A stretch of DNA of 64,000 bases, taken from CAVXZE01 sp964615365 (lineage in GTDB: Bacteria; Myxococcota_A; UBA9160; UBA6930). Position 1 is the stretch's first letter. Each line of letters starts with the position of its first letter. Under the pieces are notes generated by a model. The model did not search any database and had not been told where the DNA came from. It worked only from the letters and a program-made list of their open reading frames with translations. The stretch is from NCBI GenBank assembly GCA_964615365.1, contig CAZTOU010000014.1:1-64000 (forward strand). The letters are read 5' to 3'. The position numbers were made by a program, and so were the translations under genes. Shown one piece after another: positions 8,661-16,667 of this stretch.

Positions 8661-9326
8661 TCAGGGTCCGGGTTCACGCGCTGGAGAGGGAGGCACGAAG
8701 CGATCCAGGTAGGCGCGCTCGGTCGCGCGGAGCTGGGCCCGCGGGAGGCGCAGCGTCGCCTGGTCGGAGCGGAGCGGCACCCGAACCGTCGAGAGAGCGC
8801 GCTCGAGGCGCGCGCAGTCGACCATGGCGAAGAGCCCCAGGCCCCGGCAGAGCGCCACGCAGCGGCCGACGAGGCCGCTCCGGATCCGCACCGGCACGCT
8901 GGGCGGCGCCTCCACCACGCGCAGCGTGTAGCCCTCCTCGTCGCGGGCGACCCGCACCTTGCCGCGAAGCTCGACGATCTGCCGCGGCGCCACCACGTGA
9001 TCCCGGAGGCGGGTTGCCAGGGAGACGCCCTCGACATCGGCCACCAGGTCGCCCTCGCCCTCGAACTCCGCCGCCACCCGGGCCTCCGCGTCTTCGCTCG
9101 CAGTCGGAATCAGCACCAGCCGGTTGCGGTGCAGCGTCATCTGATGGCGCGGGGAGCTGAGATGGATTGCGAGCGGACCTTCCCGGATTGGCGCGAGCTC
9201 GATGTCCAGGTTGCTGTGGGTCTGGTTGAGGAACGCCAGCTCGACTCCGCGATCCTCGGGCGGAGCCGGGGCGGCGGCCACCAGCAGGCCGAGAAGTCCG
9301 GCGAATCCGAGGCGGCGCGAGATCAC
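8661..9326 (-). CDS. Exported protein of unknown function
   Basis: A 221-residue protein beginning with a short signal peptide (basic MISRR, hydrophobic GFAGLLGLLVAAAPA, cleavage likely near residue 20). The mature part is acidic to neutral and rich in beta-type segments. It contains three cysteines in a short stretch (GRCVALCRGLGLFAMVDC), which may form a disulfide. I do not recognise a family. It is the first gene of a leftward run with the selenoprotein 73 bases downstream, so a shared redox or envelope role is possible but unproven. Confidence 0.65.
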   Translation of the reverse strand: MISRRLGFAGLLGLLVAAAPAPPEDRGVELAFLNQTHSNLDIELAPIREGPLAIHLSSPRHQMTLHRNRLVLIPTASEDAEARVAAEFEGEGDLVADVEGVSLATRLRDHVVAPRQIVELRGKVRVARDEEGYTLRVVEAPPSVPVRIRSGLVGRCVALCRGLGLFAMVDCARLERALSTVRVPLRSDQATLRLPRAQLRATERAYLDRFVPPSPAREPGP

Positions 9327-9559
9327 GGGAGAACGCTACCGCGCCGTGGCGGGATCGGCTTGCCCCGCCTCCCGGCACGTCGTCGGTCGCTGAGCGTCCC
9401 CGAAGGACCCAATTCTCCGCAAGTCGACGGATTTGTTAAGGTCCGGCCCCTGCTTCAACCCCAGGAGCCGAATCGAAGCTCCCCAAAGGGAAGTCAGACC
9501 CAGCAGGGAGCTCGCGCCCGACGCTCCCACCAGAAACGCACGACGCCAGGTATCGACGA

Positions 9560-11023
9560 ATGAGTAGCTGTCCAGCCGCCGTCCGGTCTCCCGCCAGTTT
9601 GGACCTCAAGGATCTCTTCCAGCCCCGCAGCATCGCCGTGGTGGGCGCCTCGGCAAACCCGCAGAGCCAGGGATACGAGTTCGTCCAGGCGCTGGTGGAG
9701 ATCGGATTCCCGGGTCCGATCCATCCGGTCAACCCGAAGCTCGACGAGCTGCTGGGGCGCAAGGCCTATCCGCGGCTCCAGGACATCCCGGGAACGGTGG
9801 ACTTCGTGATCTCCGCGGTTCCCGCCACCGCGATCCTGGAGCTGGTGGAAGGCGCCAAGGCCAAGGAAGCCAAGCTCATCCACCTCTTCACGGCCCGCTT
9901 CAGCGAGACCGGGCGTGAGGACGCGGTGGAACTGGAGCGGGAGCTTCGCAGGCGGATCCGGGAGGCGGGCATCCGCGCCATCGGCCCCAACTGCATGGGG
10001 CTCTACTACCCGAAGGCCAAGCTCAGCTTCGATCCGGTGCTCCCGATCGAGTCGGGTGACGTCGGCTTCCTGACCCAGAGCGGGAGCCACGCCTTTCGGG
10101 TGATCGGGCGGGGGAAGGAGAGAGGGCTTCGGTTCAGCAAGGTGATCAGCTACGGGAACGCCCTCGACCTCGATGAGGCGGACTTCCTCGACCACTTCGC
10201 GGAGGATCCGGAGACACGGGTCATCGCCGCATACGTGGAAGGGATTCGCGACGGCAGGCGCTTCTTCGAGGCCCTGCGCAACGCCGCGGCGAAGAAGCCC
10301 GTGGTGATTCAGAAGGGCGGCCGTTCTTCTGCGGGGCACGCCGCGGCTTCCTCGCACACCGCGGCGCTGGCCGGCGAGATGGCGGTGTGGCGAGGCGCGG
10401 TGCGTCAGGCGGGAGCCGTCGAGGTCCGAACCATCAACGAGCTCATCGACATGCTGGTGGCGTTCGAGTACCTCGGTCCGGGCGGTGGGAACCGGGTGGC
10501 CGTACTGGGCGGCGCGGGCGGAGAGACGGTGGAGTTCGCGGATCTCTGCGGGGAGGCGAGCCTCGAGCTGCCCCTCCCTCCCGACGACCTCCGGGAGGAG
10601 CTCCGCGAGAAGGTGCCCCACGCCTGGGACTGGGTGGGCAACCCGGTCGATGCCTCCATCCTCGCGTGGGGGCGGCGGTCCGAGGCCTTCGCCGTCATGG
10701 AGATGATGGCTGCCCACCGGGCCTACGACGCGATCATCGCCAACGTGCGGGGGATCGAGCACGCGCTCGGGCGGGACGATGGCGAGGAGCTCTTCCGAGA
10801 GACCCTGGACCGGGCCAAACGGCTGGCGAAGGACAGCGGCAAGCCGGCCTTGTTCGTGCTGGGAGAGCCCGACTCGAGCAAGGACTGGCGCTGGAAGGGG
10901 GCGATCCGCGTCCGCGACGAGCTCGCCGCGGCGGGAATCGCCGTCTATCCCGACATGATCCGGGCCACCCGCAGCCTGGTCCGCTATCTGCACTACCTGG
11001 CCCGGCGGCGGGACGCTTCGTAG
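9560..11023 (+). CDS. NDP-forming acyl-CoA synthetase, alpha-type subunit
   Basis: A 487-residue protein with the succinyl-CoA ligase-like alpha architecture: a CoA-binding Rossmann domain (RSIAVVGASANP near residue 30, then HPVNPK), a ligase domain with GPNCMGLYYP and TQSGSHAF, and a second ligase-like domain containing SSHTAALAGE, where the phosphorylated histidine of the family is expected. These enzymes make an acyl-CoA from acid, CoA and ATP or GTP, or run in reverse to conserve energy. The ATP-grasp (beta) half is absent from the protein and is not the next gene, so the partner must lie elsewhere. A related partial gene lies at the right edge of the window. Substrate unknown. Confidence 0.82.
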   Translation: MSSCPAAVRSPASLDLKDLFQPRSIAVVGASANPQSQGYEFVQALVEIGFPGPIHPVNPKLDELLGRKAYPRLQDIPGTVDFVISAVPATAILELVEGAKAKEAKLIHLFTARFSETGREDAVELERELRRRIREAGIRAIGPNCMGLYYPKAKLSFDPVLPIESGDVGFLTQSGSHAFRVIGRGKERGLRFSKVISYGNALDLDEADFLDHFAEDPETRVIAAYVEGIRDGRRFFEALRNAAAKKPVVIQKGGRSSAGHAAASSHTAALAGEMAVWRGAVRQAGAVEVRTINELIDMLVAFEYLGPGGGNRVAVLGGAGGETVEFADLCGEASLELPLPPDDLREELREKVPHAWDWVGNPVDASILAWGRRSEAFAVMEMMAAHRAYDAIIANVRGIEHALGRDDGEELFRETLDRAKRLAKDSGKPALFVLGEPDSSKDWRWKGAIRVRDELAAAGIAVYPDMIRATRSLVRYLHYLARRRDAS

Positions 11024-11036
11024 CCACCGGGGGAAC

Positions 11037-11675
11037 GTGGCCGTGAAACGACCCAACGTCCATTTCCTCGTCGACTTTCTCGGATTCGCGGGCTTCGTCC
11101 TGCTGACGGCGACCGGCGTGCTGGTGCGCTATGTGCTGCCACCGGGGAGCGGCCGCTACACGACCCTCTGGGCGCTCGATCGGCACGAATGGGGCAGCAT
11201 CCACTTCTGGATCGCGATCGCCTTCCTGGCGGTCCTCGTTCTTCACCTGTTCCTGCACTGGCGCTGGATCGCAGCTCTCATGAGCGGGCGTCCGCGCGAG
11301 GGCTCGGGGGCCCGCGTCGCTCTCGGGACGGTCGGTTTGGTGGCTCTCCTGGCCCTCGCCATCGCGCCCTTCCTGAGCCCGGTGGAACGGACCGGCGAAG
11401 CGCTCCGCACTCCGACCGAGCACTCGTCCGAGCATCAGGTCTTGGAGTCGATCGGCGGATTCATGAGCATCGCCGAGGTCGAGGAGGCCACCGGTGTACC
11501 GGCCGACCACATCATCGAGGAGCTCGGACTACCGGCCGGTGTCGAGGAGGACGAACGCCTGGGAAGACTCCGAAGGGCGCACGGATTCTCGATCGACGAC
11601 GTGCGCCGCATCGTGGAGGGCTACCAGGGGGTGGAGGCGCGGCCTCCACCGGAACGAGGACGGCGCCGAGACTAG
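11037..11675 (+). CDS. DUF4405 b-type cytochrome-like membrane protein
   Basis: A 212-residue protein with three likely membrane helices (about residues 10-35, 57-80, 98-117). Histidines lie in or next to them (VHFLVDF, HEWGSIHFWIA, LVLHLFLHW), as in DUF4405 membrane cytochromes that ligate haem b. The C-terminal half (about 135-200) is a soluble helical region containing GGFMSIAEVEEATGVP, found in many DUF4405 proteins. The start is 13 bases after the CoA-synthetase gene. It converges with the octahaem cytochrome operon across a 59-base gap. It may pass quinol electrons to a cytochrome c; the partner is not defined by the sequence. Confidence 0.72.
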   Translation: MAVKRPNVHFLVDFLGFAGFVLLTATGVLVRYVLPPGSGRYTTLWALDRHEWGSIHFWIAIAFLAVLVLHLFLHWRWIAALMSGRPREGSGARVALGTVGLVALLALAIAPFLSPVERTGEALRTPTEHSSEHQVLESIGGFMSIAEVEEATGVPADHIIEELGLPAGVEEDERLGRLRRAHGFSIDDVRRIVEGYQGVEARPPPERGRRRD

Positions 11676-11734
11676 CGCGACCGAGCTGGTGCTGATCGGC
11701 AGCCTCGGGGGCGGTTCTCCGATCCGGTCTGCAC

Positions 11735-12559
11735 TCAGCCATCCTCCTCGTGGTCACTATCGTCGTCGCTGTCATCCTCTTCGCGGTGCCGTCCATCGCT
11801 CTGCCGAGACTCGCGCGAGCTGCGGCGCTCCTCCTTCCCGCGCAGCTTCTTCCAGGCGCGCTCCGCTTCCTCTTCATCCGCGCTGCGGTGACAGTCCTCG
11901 CAGGCCTCGAACTCGCGGATTCCCTCTTCCAGATGCTCCGACCGGATGTTTCGCGGCGTGTGATCGTGGCAGCCGTAGCAGGTGTAGGCGGAGAGGTCGC
12001 CAGGCGTCGTGTGGCAGGTCTCGCAGTTCTCGGGATGATCGCGATCGAAGCGGAAGTAGCGCTCGTGCGAGAAGGTCGCTGGCTTCCAAGCGTCCGTTCC
12101 ATGGCACGGATTGCAGCCGGTCTTCACGCTCGAGTGGATCATGTCGCCCGGTCGCTGGGAGTCGTGGCAGTCGTCACACGTCTCGAGTGCGGATGCCACG
12201 AGCAGCCCGTGCTCGAAGCCCGCGAGAGTTCCCCTCGCGTCGGGCCCCGCGTGGTCGGTATGACAGGTGGCGCAGGAGCCTTCCCGAAGGTTCTGGTGGA
12301 AGGGAGTCCCCGGCCGGCGCAGCGGAGCGCCGCCGACGGTCCTGACCCCGATCTCCGGGAGCCGATGACAGGAGACGCAGCGAGCGGTGTCCACGCCGCG
12401 GAAGGGAGAGTGGCAGCGGAAGCACGCCGCACCGAGGTCGGCGTGTCCCTCGACGAGATGCCCGGGGCTCAGCATCGACTCGCACTGCCAGTAGCCGAGT
12501 CCGCCGTAGAGCAACAGCAGGCTACCACCGAGGATTCCGTATCGACGCAACTGTGTCAC
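11735..12559 (-). CDS. Octahaem c-type cytochrome, membrane anchored
   Basis: A 274-residue protein with eight CxxCH haem-binding motifs in order: CFRCH, CVSCH, CATCH, CDDCH, CNPCH, CETCH, CYGCH, CEDCH. An N-terminal hydrophobic segment (YGILGGSLLLLYGGLGYW) serves as signal or anchor, so the haem part is periplasmic. The C-terminal 50 residues are highly charged and end in an acidic run. The start chosen is GTG at 12559, overlapping the stop of the cytochrome b gene in GTGA; a longer frame to 12640 would overlap that gene by 85 bases. Its position after a membrane cytochrome b suggests a quinol-to-periplasm electron path like NapC/NrfH or CymA-type systems, but it does not match one of those closely. 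Confidence 0.87.
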   Translation of the reverse strand: MTQLRRYGILGGSLLLLYGGLGYWQCESMLSPGHLVEGHADLGAACFRCHSPFRGVDTARCVSCHRLPEIGVRTVGGAPLRRPGTPFHQNLREGSCATCHTDHAGPDARGTLAGFEHGLLVASALETCDDCHDSQRPGDMIHSSVKTGCNPCHGTDAWKPATFSHERYFRFDRDHPENCETCHTTPGDLSAYTCYGCHDHTPRNIRSEHLEEGIREFEACEDCHRSADEEEAERAWKKLRGKEERRSSRESRQSDGRHREEDDSDDDSDHEEDG

Positions 12560-13122
12560 CAAAAGAGGAGAATCGTCGCCACGTGGACCAGCGACAGGAT
12601 GGCGAAGTTGAGAGTGAGCGGAATGTGAACGCTTCGCCACTTCTCCATGGCGCGGACGGTGAGGGAATCGAGAAAGAGAGCTCGCTCGATCTCCTCCTCC
12701 GTGAGCCCGTCCTCTCGGAGCTCATTCCGCCTTCCGGCCATCTGTCTGCGGGCGCCGGCGAGAAGCGTCATCCCGGTGACGCCACTCGCGACCTCGATCA
12801 GCATGGCGAGGAGCGCCGCCCAGGGGAGGAGCGCGTGCAGGTGGATTCCCGCGTGGACCAGGATCGCAAGCGCGCCCGTCCACGCCAGCACCTGGTGCAG
12901 GCGCAGCCACCTGCGGAGCGGTCCGACCCGGATCCAGCGTCGCTTGCGCAGGGAATAGACGAAGGAGGCGAGGATCAGGAGGGTCCCGACCCAGCCGAGA
13001 TCGCGCCCCACCCATCGGAGGTCGAGCCGATGCAGCAGGACGTCGACGAGAAGCGCCCCGGCGACCAGCGAGAGAAGGAGGATCGCGAAGGGGAGCGCAC
13101 GCCTGGCCAGGACGGAACCCAC
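12556..13122 (-). CDS. Membrane b-type cytochrome, partner of the octahaem protein
   Basis: A 188-residue integral membrane protein with about five helices. Histidines are placed for transmembrane haem b binding: LHQVLAWTGALAILVHAG, IHLHALLPW, and KWRSVHIPLTLNF followed by LVHVATILLF. This pattern resembles cytochrome b561 and ferric-reductase-like families. The start is GTG at 13122, nine bases after the methyltransferase stop, and the end overlaps the octahaem gene by four bases, so the three genes form one operon. Likely passes electrons between the quinone pool and the multihaem cytochrome. Haem binding is inferred from histidine placement. Confidence 0.7.
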   Translation of the reverse strand: MGSVLARRALPFAILLLSLVAGALLVDVLLHRLDLRWVGRDLGWVGTLLILASFVYSLRKRRWIRVGPLRRWLRLHQVLAWTGALAILVHAGIHLHALLPWAALLAMLIEVASGVTGMTLLAGARRQMAGRRNELREDGLTEEEIERALFLDSLTVRAMEKWRSVHIPLTLNFAILSLVHVATILLFW

Positions 13123-13131
13123 CCGTCGAGC

Positions 13132-13935
13132 CTAGCGTTTGCGTGCGATGAAGCGGCCCTGGGCGATCTTTCCGGCGTGGGCGAGCTCTTGGAAGACGCC
13201 GAACCCGGTCGCCACCGTCCCCAGTTGCTCGATGTCGAATCCCAGGATCTTGAGCGCGTCGTAGGTGAGCTGCATGTTGGCCATCTGGAGGTAGAGATCG
13301 ACGTAGGGGGCGAAACGCCCGGTGTCCTCCGCTTCTTTGACCTCACACCCGTTGCTCTCCAGCAGGCCCCGGTAGCCCTCGATGTCCTGCACGCTGGGGA
13401 ACTTCATTCCCTCCAGGAACACCGCCGCCTCTTCATCGCTCAGACCGGTGGGTCCCTCCACCCAGTCGGTGAAGGCAATCGTCCCGCCGGGCTTGACGAT
13501 GCGCGCCGCCTCGGCGATCAGCTTCGCCTTGTCCTCGACGTAGCACCAGGCGTCCTCGCCCCAGACGAAGTCGGCCTGGCCGTCCGGGAGGCCACTGGCG
13601 CAGACGTCGGCGAGCTTGATCTCGATGCGGTCCGCCAGGCCCTCTTCCTCGCACCGCGCCCGACCGCGCTCGACCACGGTCGTCGTCGCGTCGACTCCGA
13701 TCATCGAAGCGACGTCGCGGAAGCGGACCAGAAGGCGCATCCCGGCGCCGTTGCAGCAGCAGAGGTCCACGCCGCGCTGGCCGGCCCCGATGCCCGCGCG
13801 CTCCGCGAGATCCATCGATGACTGGAAGCCGCCGATGTGGATCTGCTCCCCCATGAGCAGCTCCCACAGATTTCCCTCCGGACCGTCGTAGACCGCCTTC
13901 ACGTCGGCGAGCTTGATGCTCTCGATCGATTTCAC
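13132..13935 (-). CDS. SAM-dependent methyltransferase with cysteine-rich motif I
   Basis: A 267-residue class I methyltransferase. Motif I is unusual, VDLCCCNGAGMR at about residues 56-67, where most relatives have a single Cys in an LDLGCG-type motif. Later parts are standard: GVDAT, an acidic motif within VWGEDAWCYVED, and VKPGGTIAFTDW. The last two resemble sarcosine/dimethylglycine and arsenite methyltransferase-like enzymes, but the defined arsenite-binding cysteines cannot be assigned by eye. Start is GTG at 13935, with GGAGG eight bases upstream. It is the first gene of an operon with cytochrome b and octahaem cytochrome c, and lies about 110 bases from a perfect palindrome shared with the divergent EamA gene. 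Substrate unknown. Confidence 0.78.
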   Translation of the reverse strand: MKSIESIKLADVKAVYDGPEGNLWELLMGEQIHIGGFQSSMDLAERAGIGAGQRGVDLCCCNGAGMRLLVRFRDVASMIGVDATTTVVERGRARCEEEGLADRIEIKLADVCASGLPDGQADFVWGEDAWCYVEDKAKLIAEAARIVKPGGTIAFTDWVEGPTGLSDEEAAVFLEGMKFPSVQDIEGYRGLLESNGCEVKEAEDTGRFAPYVDLYLQMANMQLTYDALKILGFDIEQLGTVATGFGVFQELAHAGKIAQGRFIARKR

Positions 13936-14047
13936 GGGATCGTCCTCCCTCTGATGAATGGATTGTCCACAAGGAGCCGGCGCCCCTCCGCGTGCGGATC
14001 GGGAACTGCCTTGTCAGACCTCGCTACAATACCGCCTTCACAGAGCG

Positions 14048-14065
14048 GTATGACGCACGTCATAC
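14048..14065. promoter_or_regulatory. Perfect 18-bp palindrome, candidate operator
   Basis: The sequence GTATGACGCACGTCATAC has two 8-base arms around a CA centre. It lies between the divergent methyltransferase operon (start 13935) and the EamA gene (start 14143). A TACAAT at 14025-14030 could be the -10 of the rightward promoter, which would place the palindrome just after the transcription start, a typical repressor position. No regulator gene is adjacent. Confidence 0.5.
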
Positions 14066-14142
14066 GGAGAGCGCCGTCGTGCCGTCAGATTGACTCTCGC
14101 TCTCTACTCGATCTTTCGCCAGTGGGAGCGCAGGACGACCGG

Positions 14143-15027
14143 TTGAAGCAGAGACATGATCGGCGCTGGGAGATGGCCATTCTGTGCTCCGCGTTTCTGT
14201 GGGGCACACTGTGGATTCCCCTGCGGGCGTTGCGCGCGGCGGGTTTGAGTGATGCCTCGGCCACGACGATCGGCTTCTTGATGCCGCTCATCCTGCTGAT
14301 TCCATTCGCACCCGGGAGATGGCGGCGCATCCTGGCCGGGGGCTGGCCCCTCGGCCTGTCGGGCTTCTGTCTGGCCCTCTCCATCGCGCTCTACGCCGAA
14401 GGACTGGTGCGCGGCCAGGTGGCACGGGTGCTCCTCCTCTTCTACCTGACACCGGTCTGGAGCACGCTGCTCGGGAGATGGATCCTCGGTGAGGCGATCA
14501 CCGGACGGAGGATCGGCACGATCGTCCTGGGCTTCGCCGGCCTGGGGGTGATCTTCGGCGTCGACGCTGGAGTCCCCGCTCCCGAGGGTGTCGGGGACTG
14601 GATGGGACTGACCTCCGGAGTCGTGTGGGCACTCGCGATGGTCCACATGAATCGCACCGTCGAGCGCCCCCTGTTCGACCGGATCTTCGTCCAGTTCCTC
14701 TTTCTCGGCCCCATCTTCTTCCTCGTGGCTTGGGTCACCGGCGGGATCCACAACGCTGGCCCGAGTGCCGAGGCTCTCGCGGATTCCGCGCCGTGGCTGC
14801 TGGCCTTTGCCCTGGTCTGGATGCTGCCGGTGATCTGGCTGACCGTCGTCGGCGCCAGCCGACTCGATCCGGGGAGGGTCGCCATTCTCCTGATGCTCGA
14901 GGTCATCGTCGGGCTGACGACGGCGGCCCTGCTCACCGATGAGCCCTTCGGCGCGCGGGAGGCCGTCGGGGCGGGCTTGATCCTGGCTGCCAGCGGGACG
15001 GAGCTGACCCGAAGGCGCCAGTCATGA
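14143..15027 (+). CDS. EamA/DMT family transporter
   Basis: A 294-residue protein with ten predicted membrane helices in two EamA repeats (about residues 12-135 and 152-285), the standard length for drug/metabolite transporters. The first helix contains AFLWGTLWIPLRAL and the repeat ends have the usual LGEAI and TDEPFGAREAVGA elements. The TTG at 14143 has AGGA seven bases upstream and is chosen; the ATG at 14173 is the alternative. Probably exports a small metabolite or amino acid. Divergent from the methyltransferase-cytochrome operon, with a palindrome between them, so both may answer to one regulator. Confidence 0.85.
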   Translation: MKQRHDRRWEMAILCSAFLWGTLWIPLRALRAAGLSDASATTIGFLMPLILLIPFAPGRWRRILAGGWPLGLSGFCLALSIALYAEGLVRGQVARVLLLFYLTPVWSTLLGRWILGEAITGRRIGTIVLGFAGLGVIFGVDAGVPAPEGVGDWMGLTSGVVWALAMVHMNRTVERPLFDRIFVQFLFLGPIFFLVAWVTGGIHNAGPSAEALADSAPWLLAFALVWMLPVIWLTVVGASRLDPGRVAILLMLEVIVGLTTAALLTDEPFGAREAVGAGLILAASGTELTRRRQS

Positions 15028-15053
15028 CTCGAAGCTAACGGCCGCGGCGTCGG

Positions 15054-16481
15054 TCATCTCCCGAATCCGGCCCATGCGGGCGGCTCCTTGGGCCGCGGCC
15101 TCTTTCCATAGAAGACGTCGTCCAGGGTCGAGAAGAGCCGGCCGGCTGCTCTGTTCCTGGCCACCATCCAGACGATCATCCGATGCGGAAGCGTCCTGGC
15201 GTGGCTCCAGGGGCAAACCCTCATGCACACGTTGCAGTCGGTACCGACCTTTCCCCAGTAGTCGAAGCAGGTCGTCTCGTTGAGCTTCCAGCGGAGGGAG
15301 CCGTTGACCTCCTCGGGGTCTCCCTCCGGGATCGACTGCGAAGGGCAGCAGACGGCGCACTTCCTGCAGATCCGGCAGAAGTAGTCCACGCCGATGTCGA
15401 CGGGCTCGTCGGGCAACAACGGGAGGTCCGTCGTCACCGCCGAGAGCCTCTGACGGGGGCCGAACTCCCGGGTCATCAGGTACCCGAGCCGCCCCATCGC
15501 CCCCAGGCCCGCGTCCACGGCCAGGGGCACCATCAGTAAATCGTAACGGGAGAGGTGATTCGCCGTCGCCGCGTATCCGAGATTCGCGACGTAGCCCGCG
15601 ACCTGGTTGGCGATCACCGCACCGTCGGCGTACCTGTGCATGCTCTCGACGGTGCTGGAGGTGTGTGGAGCCGGCCCGATCATGTCCCGCGACATCTCCT
15701 GGGCGAAGACGATCGCGTATCGGTGCCCGACCTCGATCTCCTGCCCCCACTCCTCCCCGGCCAGAGGCCGGGCCATCCCCCGGTGGGAGTAGGTCCAGCG
15801 AGGGTCGATCTCGGCGACGCCCACCAGATCGGCACCCACGTGTCTCGCGTAGCCCTTCACCCTCTCGGTGGCCTCTTCGGGGCTGAGATCGAGACTCGGT
15901 CCCCGGGGTTGAAGTCTCACCTTGTCGGGTGTGGCCAGCTGCATCGCGAGCAGTCCGGACGCCATCAGGGCGGCTCGATTCGGGGCCTCGTGGGGACTGT
16001 CGATCGATCCGATCGCCCCGATGGGTCCGCCCCTCTCCCTTCTCTTCGCGTCGGGGGCCTCCCACTCCGGGTGCGCGTCATAGAACTCCCGGTATTGCTC
16101 GGAGCCCGGTTGCAGGAATTGATTCCTGGCGAAGACGATCTCCCTTTCGTCCCACCGTTCTACCTCCCCGACCACCAGGCCCCTCGCTCCATCGAGGGCC
16201 CTGGGATTCGCGCTGGTCCTGCGAAGCAGGAGAAACGCAGCGACCGCCCCCGCTGCGAGCCCGCCGATCAGCACGACGAACCCGGCACCGGTTGTGAAGA
16301 AGCCCGCCCGCACCAGCAGAAAAAACCCGAGCAAGAGGGCCAGCATCAGCGCGCCCTGCAGCGCGGCGAAGCGGGTGGCCCTCTCTTCCCTCTCCCAGAG
16401 GCTCGAGATGAAGAAGCTGAGTCCGATCACGGCCAGCGCGCTCAGCGCCAGGCCTGCGACGAAGATCAGGGAGCCGAGCAT
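15054..16481 (-). CDS. Membrane-anchored reductive-dehalogenase-like corrinoid/iron-sulfur protein
   Basis: A 475-residue protein. The first 90 residues hold about three membrane helices. The rest resembles the reductive dehalogenase (RdhA) family: ANHLSRYDLLMVPLAVDAG, GRLGYLMTREFGPRQRL, then two [4Fe-4S] motifs, CRICRKCAVCCP from about residue 366 and CNVCMRVCPW near 414. RdhA proteins use cobalamin to remove halogens, and the related QueG reduces epoxyqueuosine. There is no twin-arginine signal; the N-terminal helices replace both Tat export and the usual RdhB anchor, so the catalytic part may be cytoplasmic. No rdhB, corrinoid or halide regulator gene is adjacent. Family membership is well supported; dehalogenation itself is not shown. 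Confidence 0.78.
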   Translation of the reverse strand: MLGSLIFVAGLALSALAVIGLSFFISSLWEREERATRFAALQGALMLALLLGFFLLVRAGFFTTGAGFVVLIGGLAAGAVAAFLLLRRTSANPRALDGARGLVVGEVERWDEREIVFARNQFLQPGSEQYREFYDAHPEWEAPDAKRRERGGPIGAIGSIDSPHEAPNRAALMASGLLAMQLATPDKVRLQPRGPSLDLSPEEATERVKGYARHVGADLVGVAEIDPRWTYSHRGMARPLAGEEWGQEIEVGHRYAIVFAQEMSRDMIGPAPHTSSTVESMHRYADGAVIANQVAGYVANLGYAATANHLSRYDLLMVPLAVDAGLGAMGRLGYLMTREFGPRQRLSAVTTDLPLLPDEPVDIGVDYFCRICRKCAVCCPSQSIPEGDPEEVNGSLRWKLNETTCFDYWGKVGTDCNVCMRVCPWSHARTLPHRMIVWMVARNRAAGRLFSTLDDVFYGKRPRPKEPPAWAGFGR

Positions 16482-16667
16482 GCTTCGGTTACCTCCCGCG
16501 GCTGGCCGATCGGCTCGGATTCACGGTCGAGCACCTTATCACAGACTCGGCAGAAGAGGGCCTCCTCCCAAGAGGCTCACGGGAGGCGAATCGAACCTGT
16601 ATCATGGTGGGCAATGCGCCTCGTCGTCTGGCCCACCGAGGGCCGTCTGGAAGAGGAGGAGAGAACC

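Noticed and set aside
6455..9160. A 901-residue rightward frame opposite the GT4 and selenoprotein genes
   Set aside because: No domain signature, and it covers well-supported genes on the minus strand.
13132..13935. Possible second selenoprotein in the Cys-rich methyltransferase
   Set aside because: The frame is closed by a normal TAG and contains only Cys codons in the CCC motif, so no Sec is implied.
15555..16667. N-terminal extension of the acyl-CoA ligase frame
   Set aside because: It lies opposite the reductive-dehalogenase-like gene and has no homology; the ATG at 16668 has a strong ribosome-binding site.
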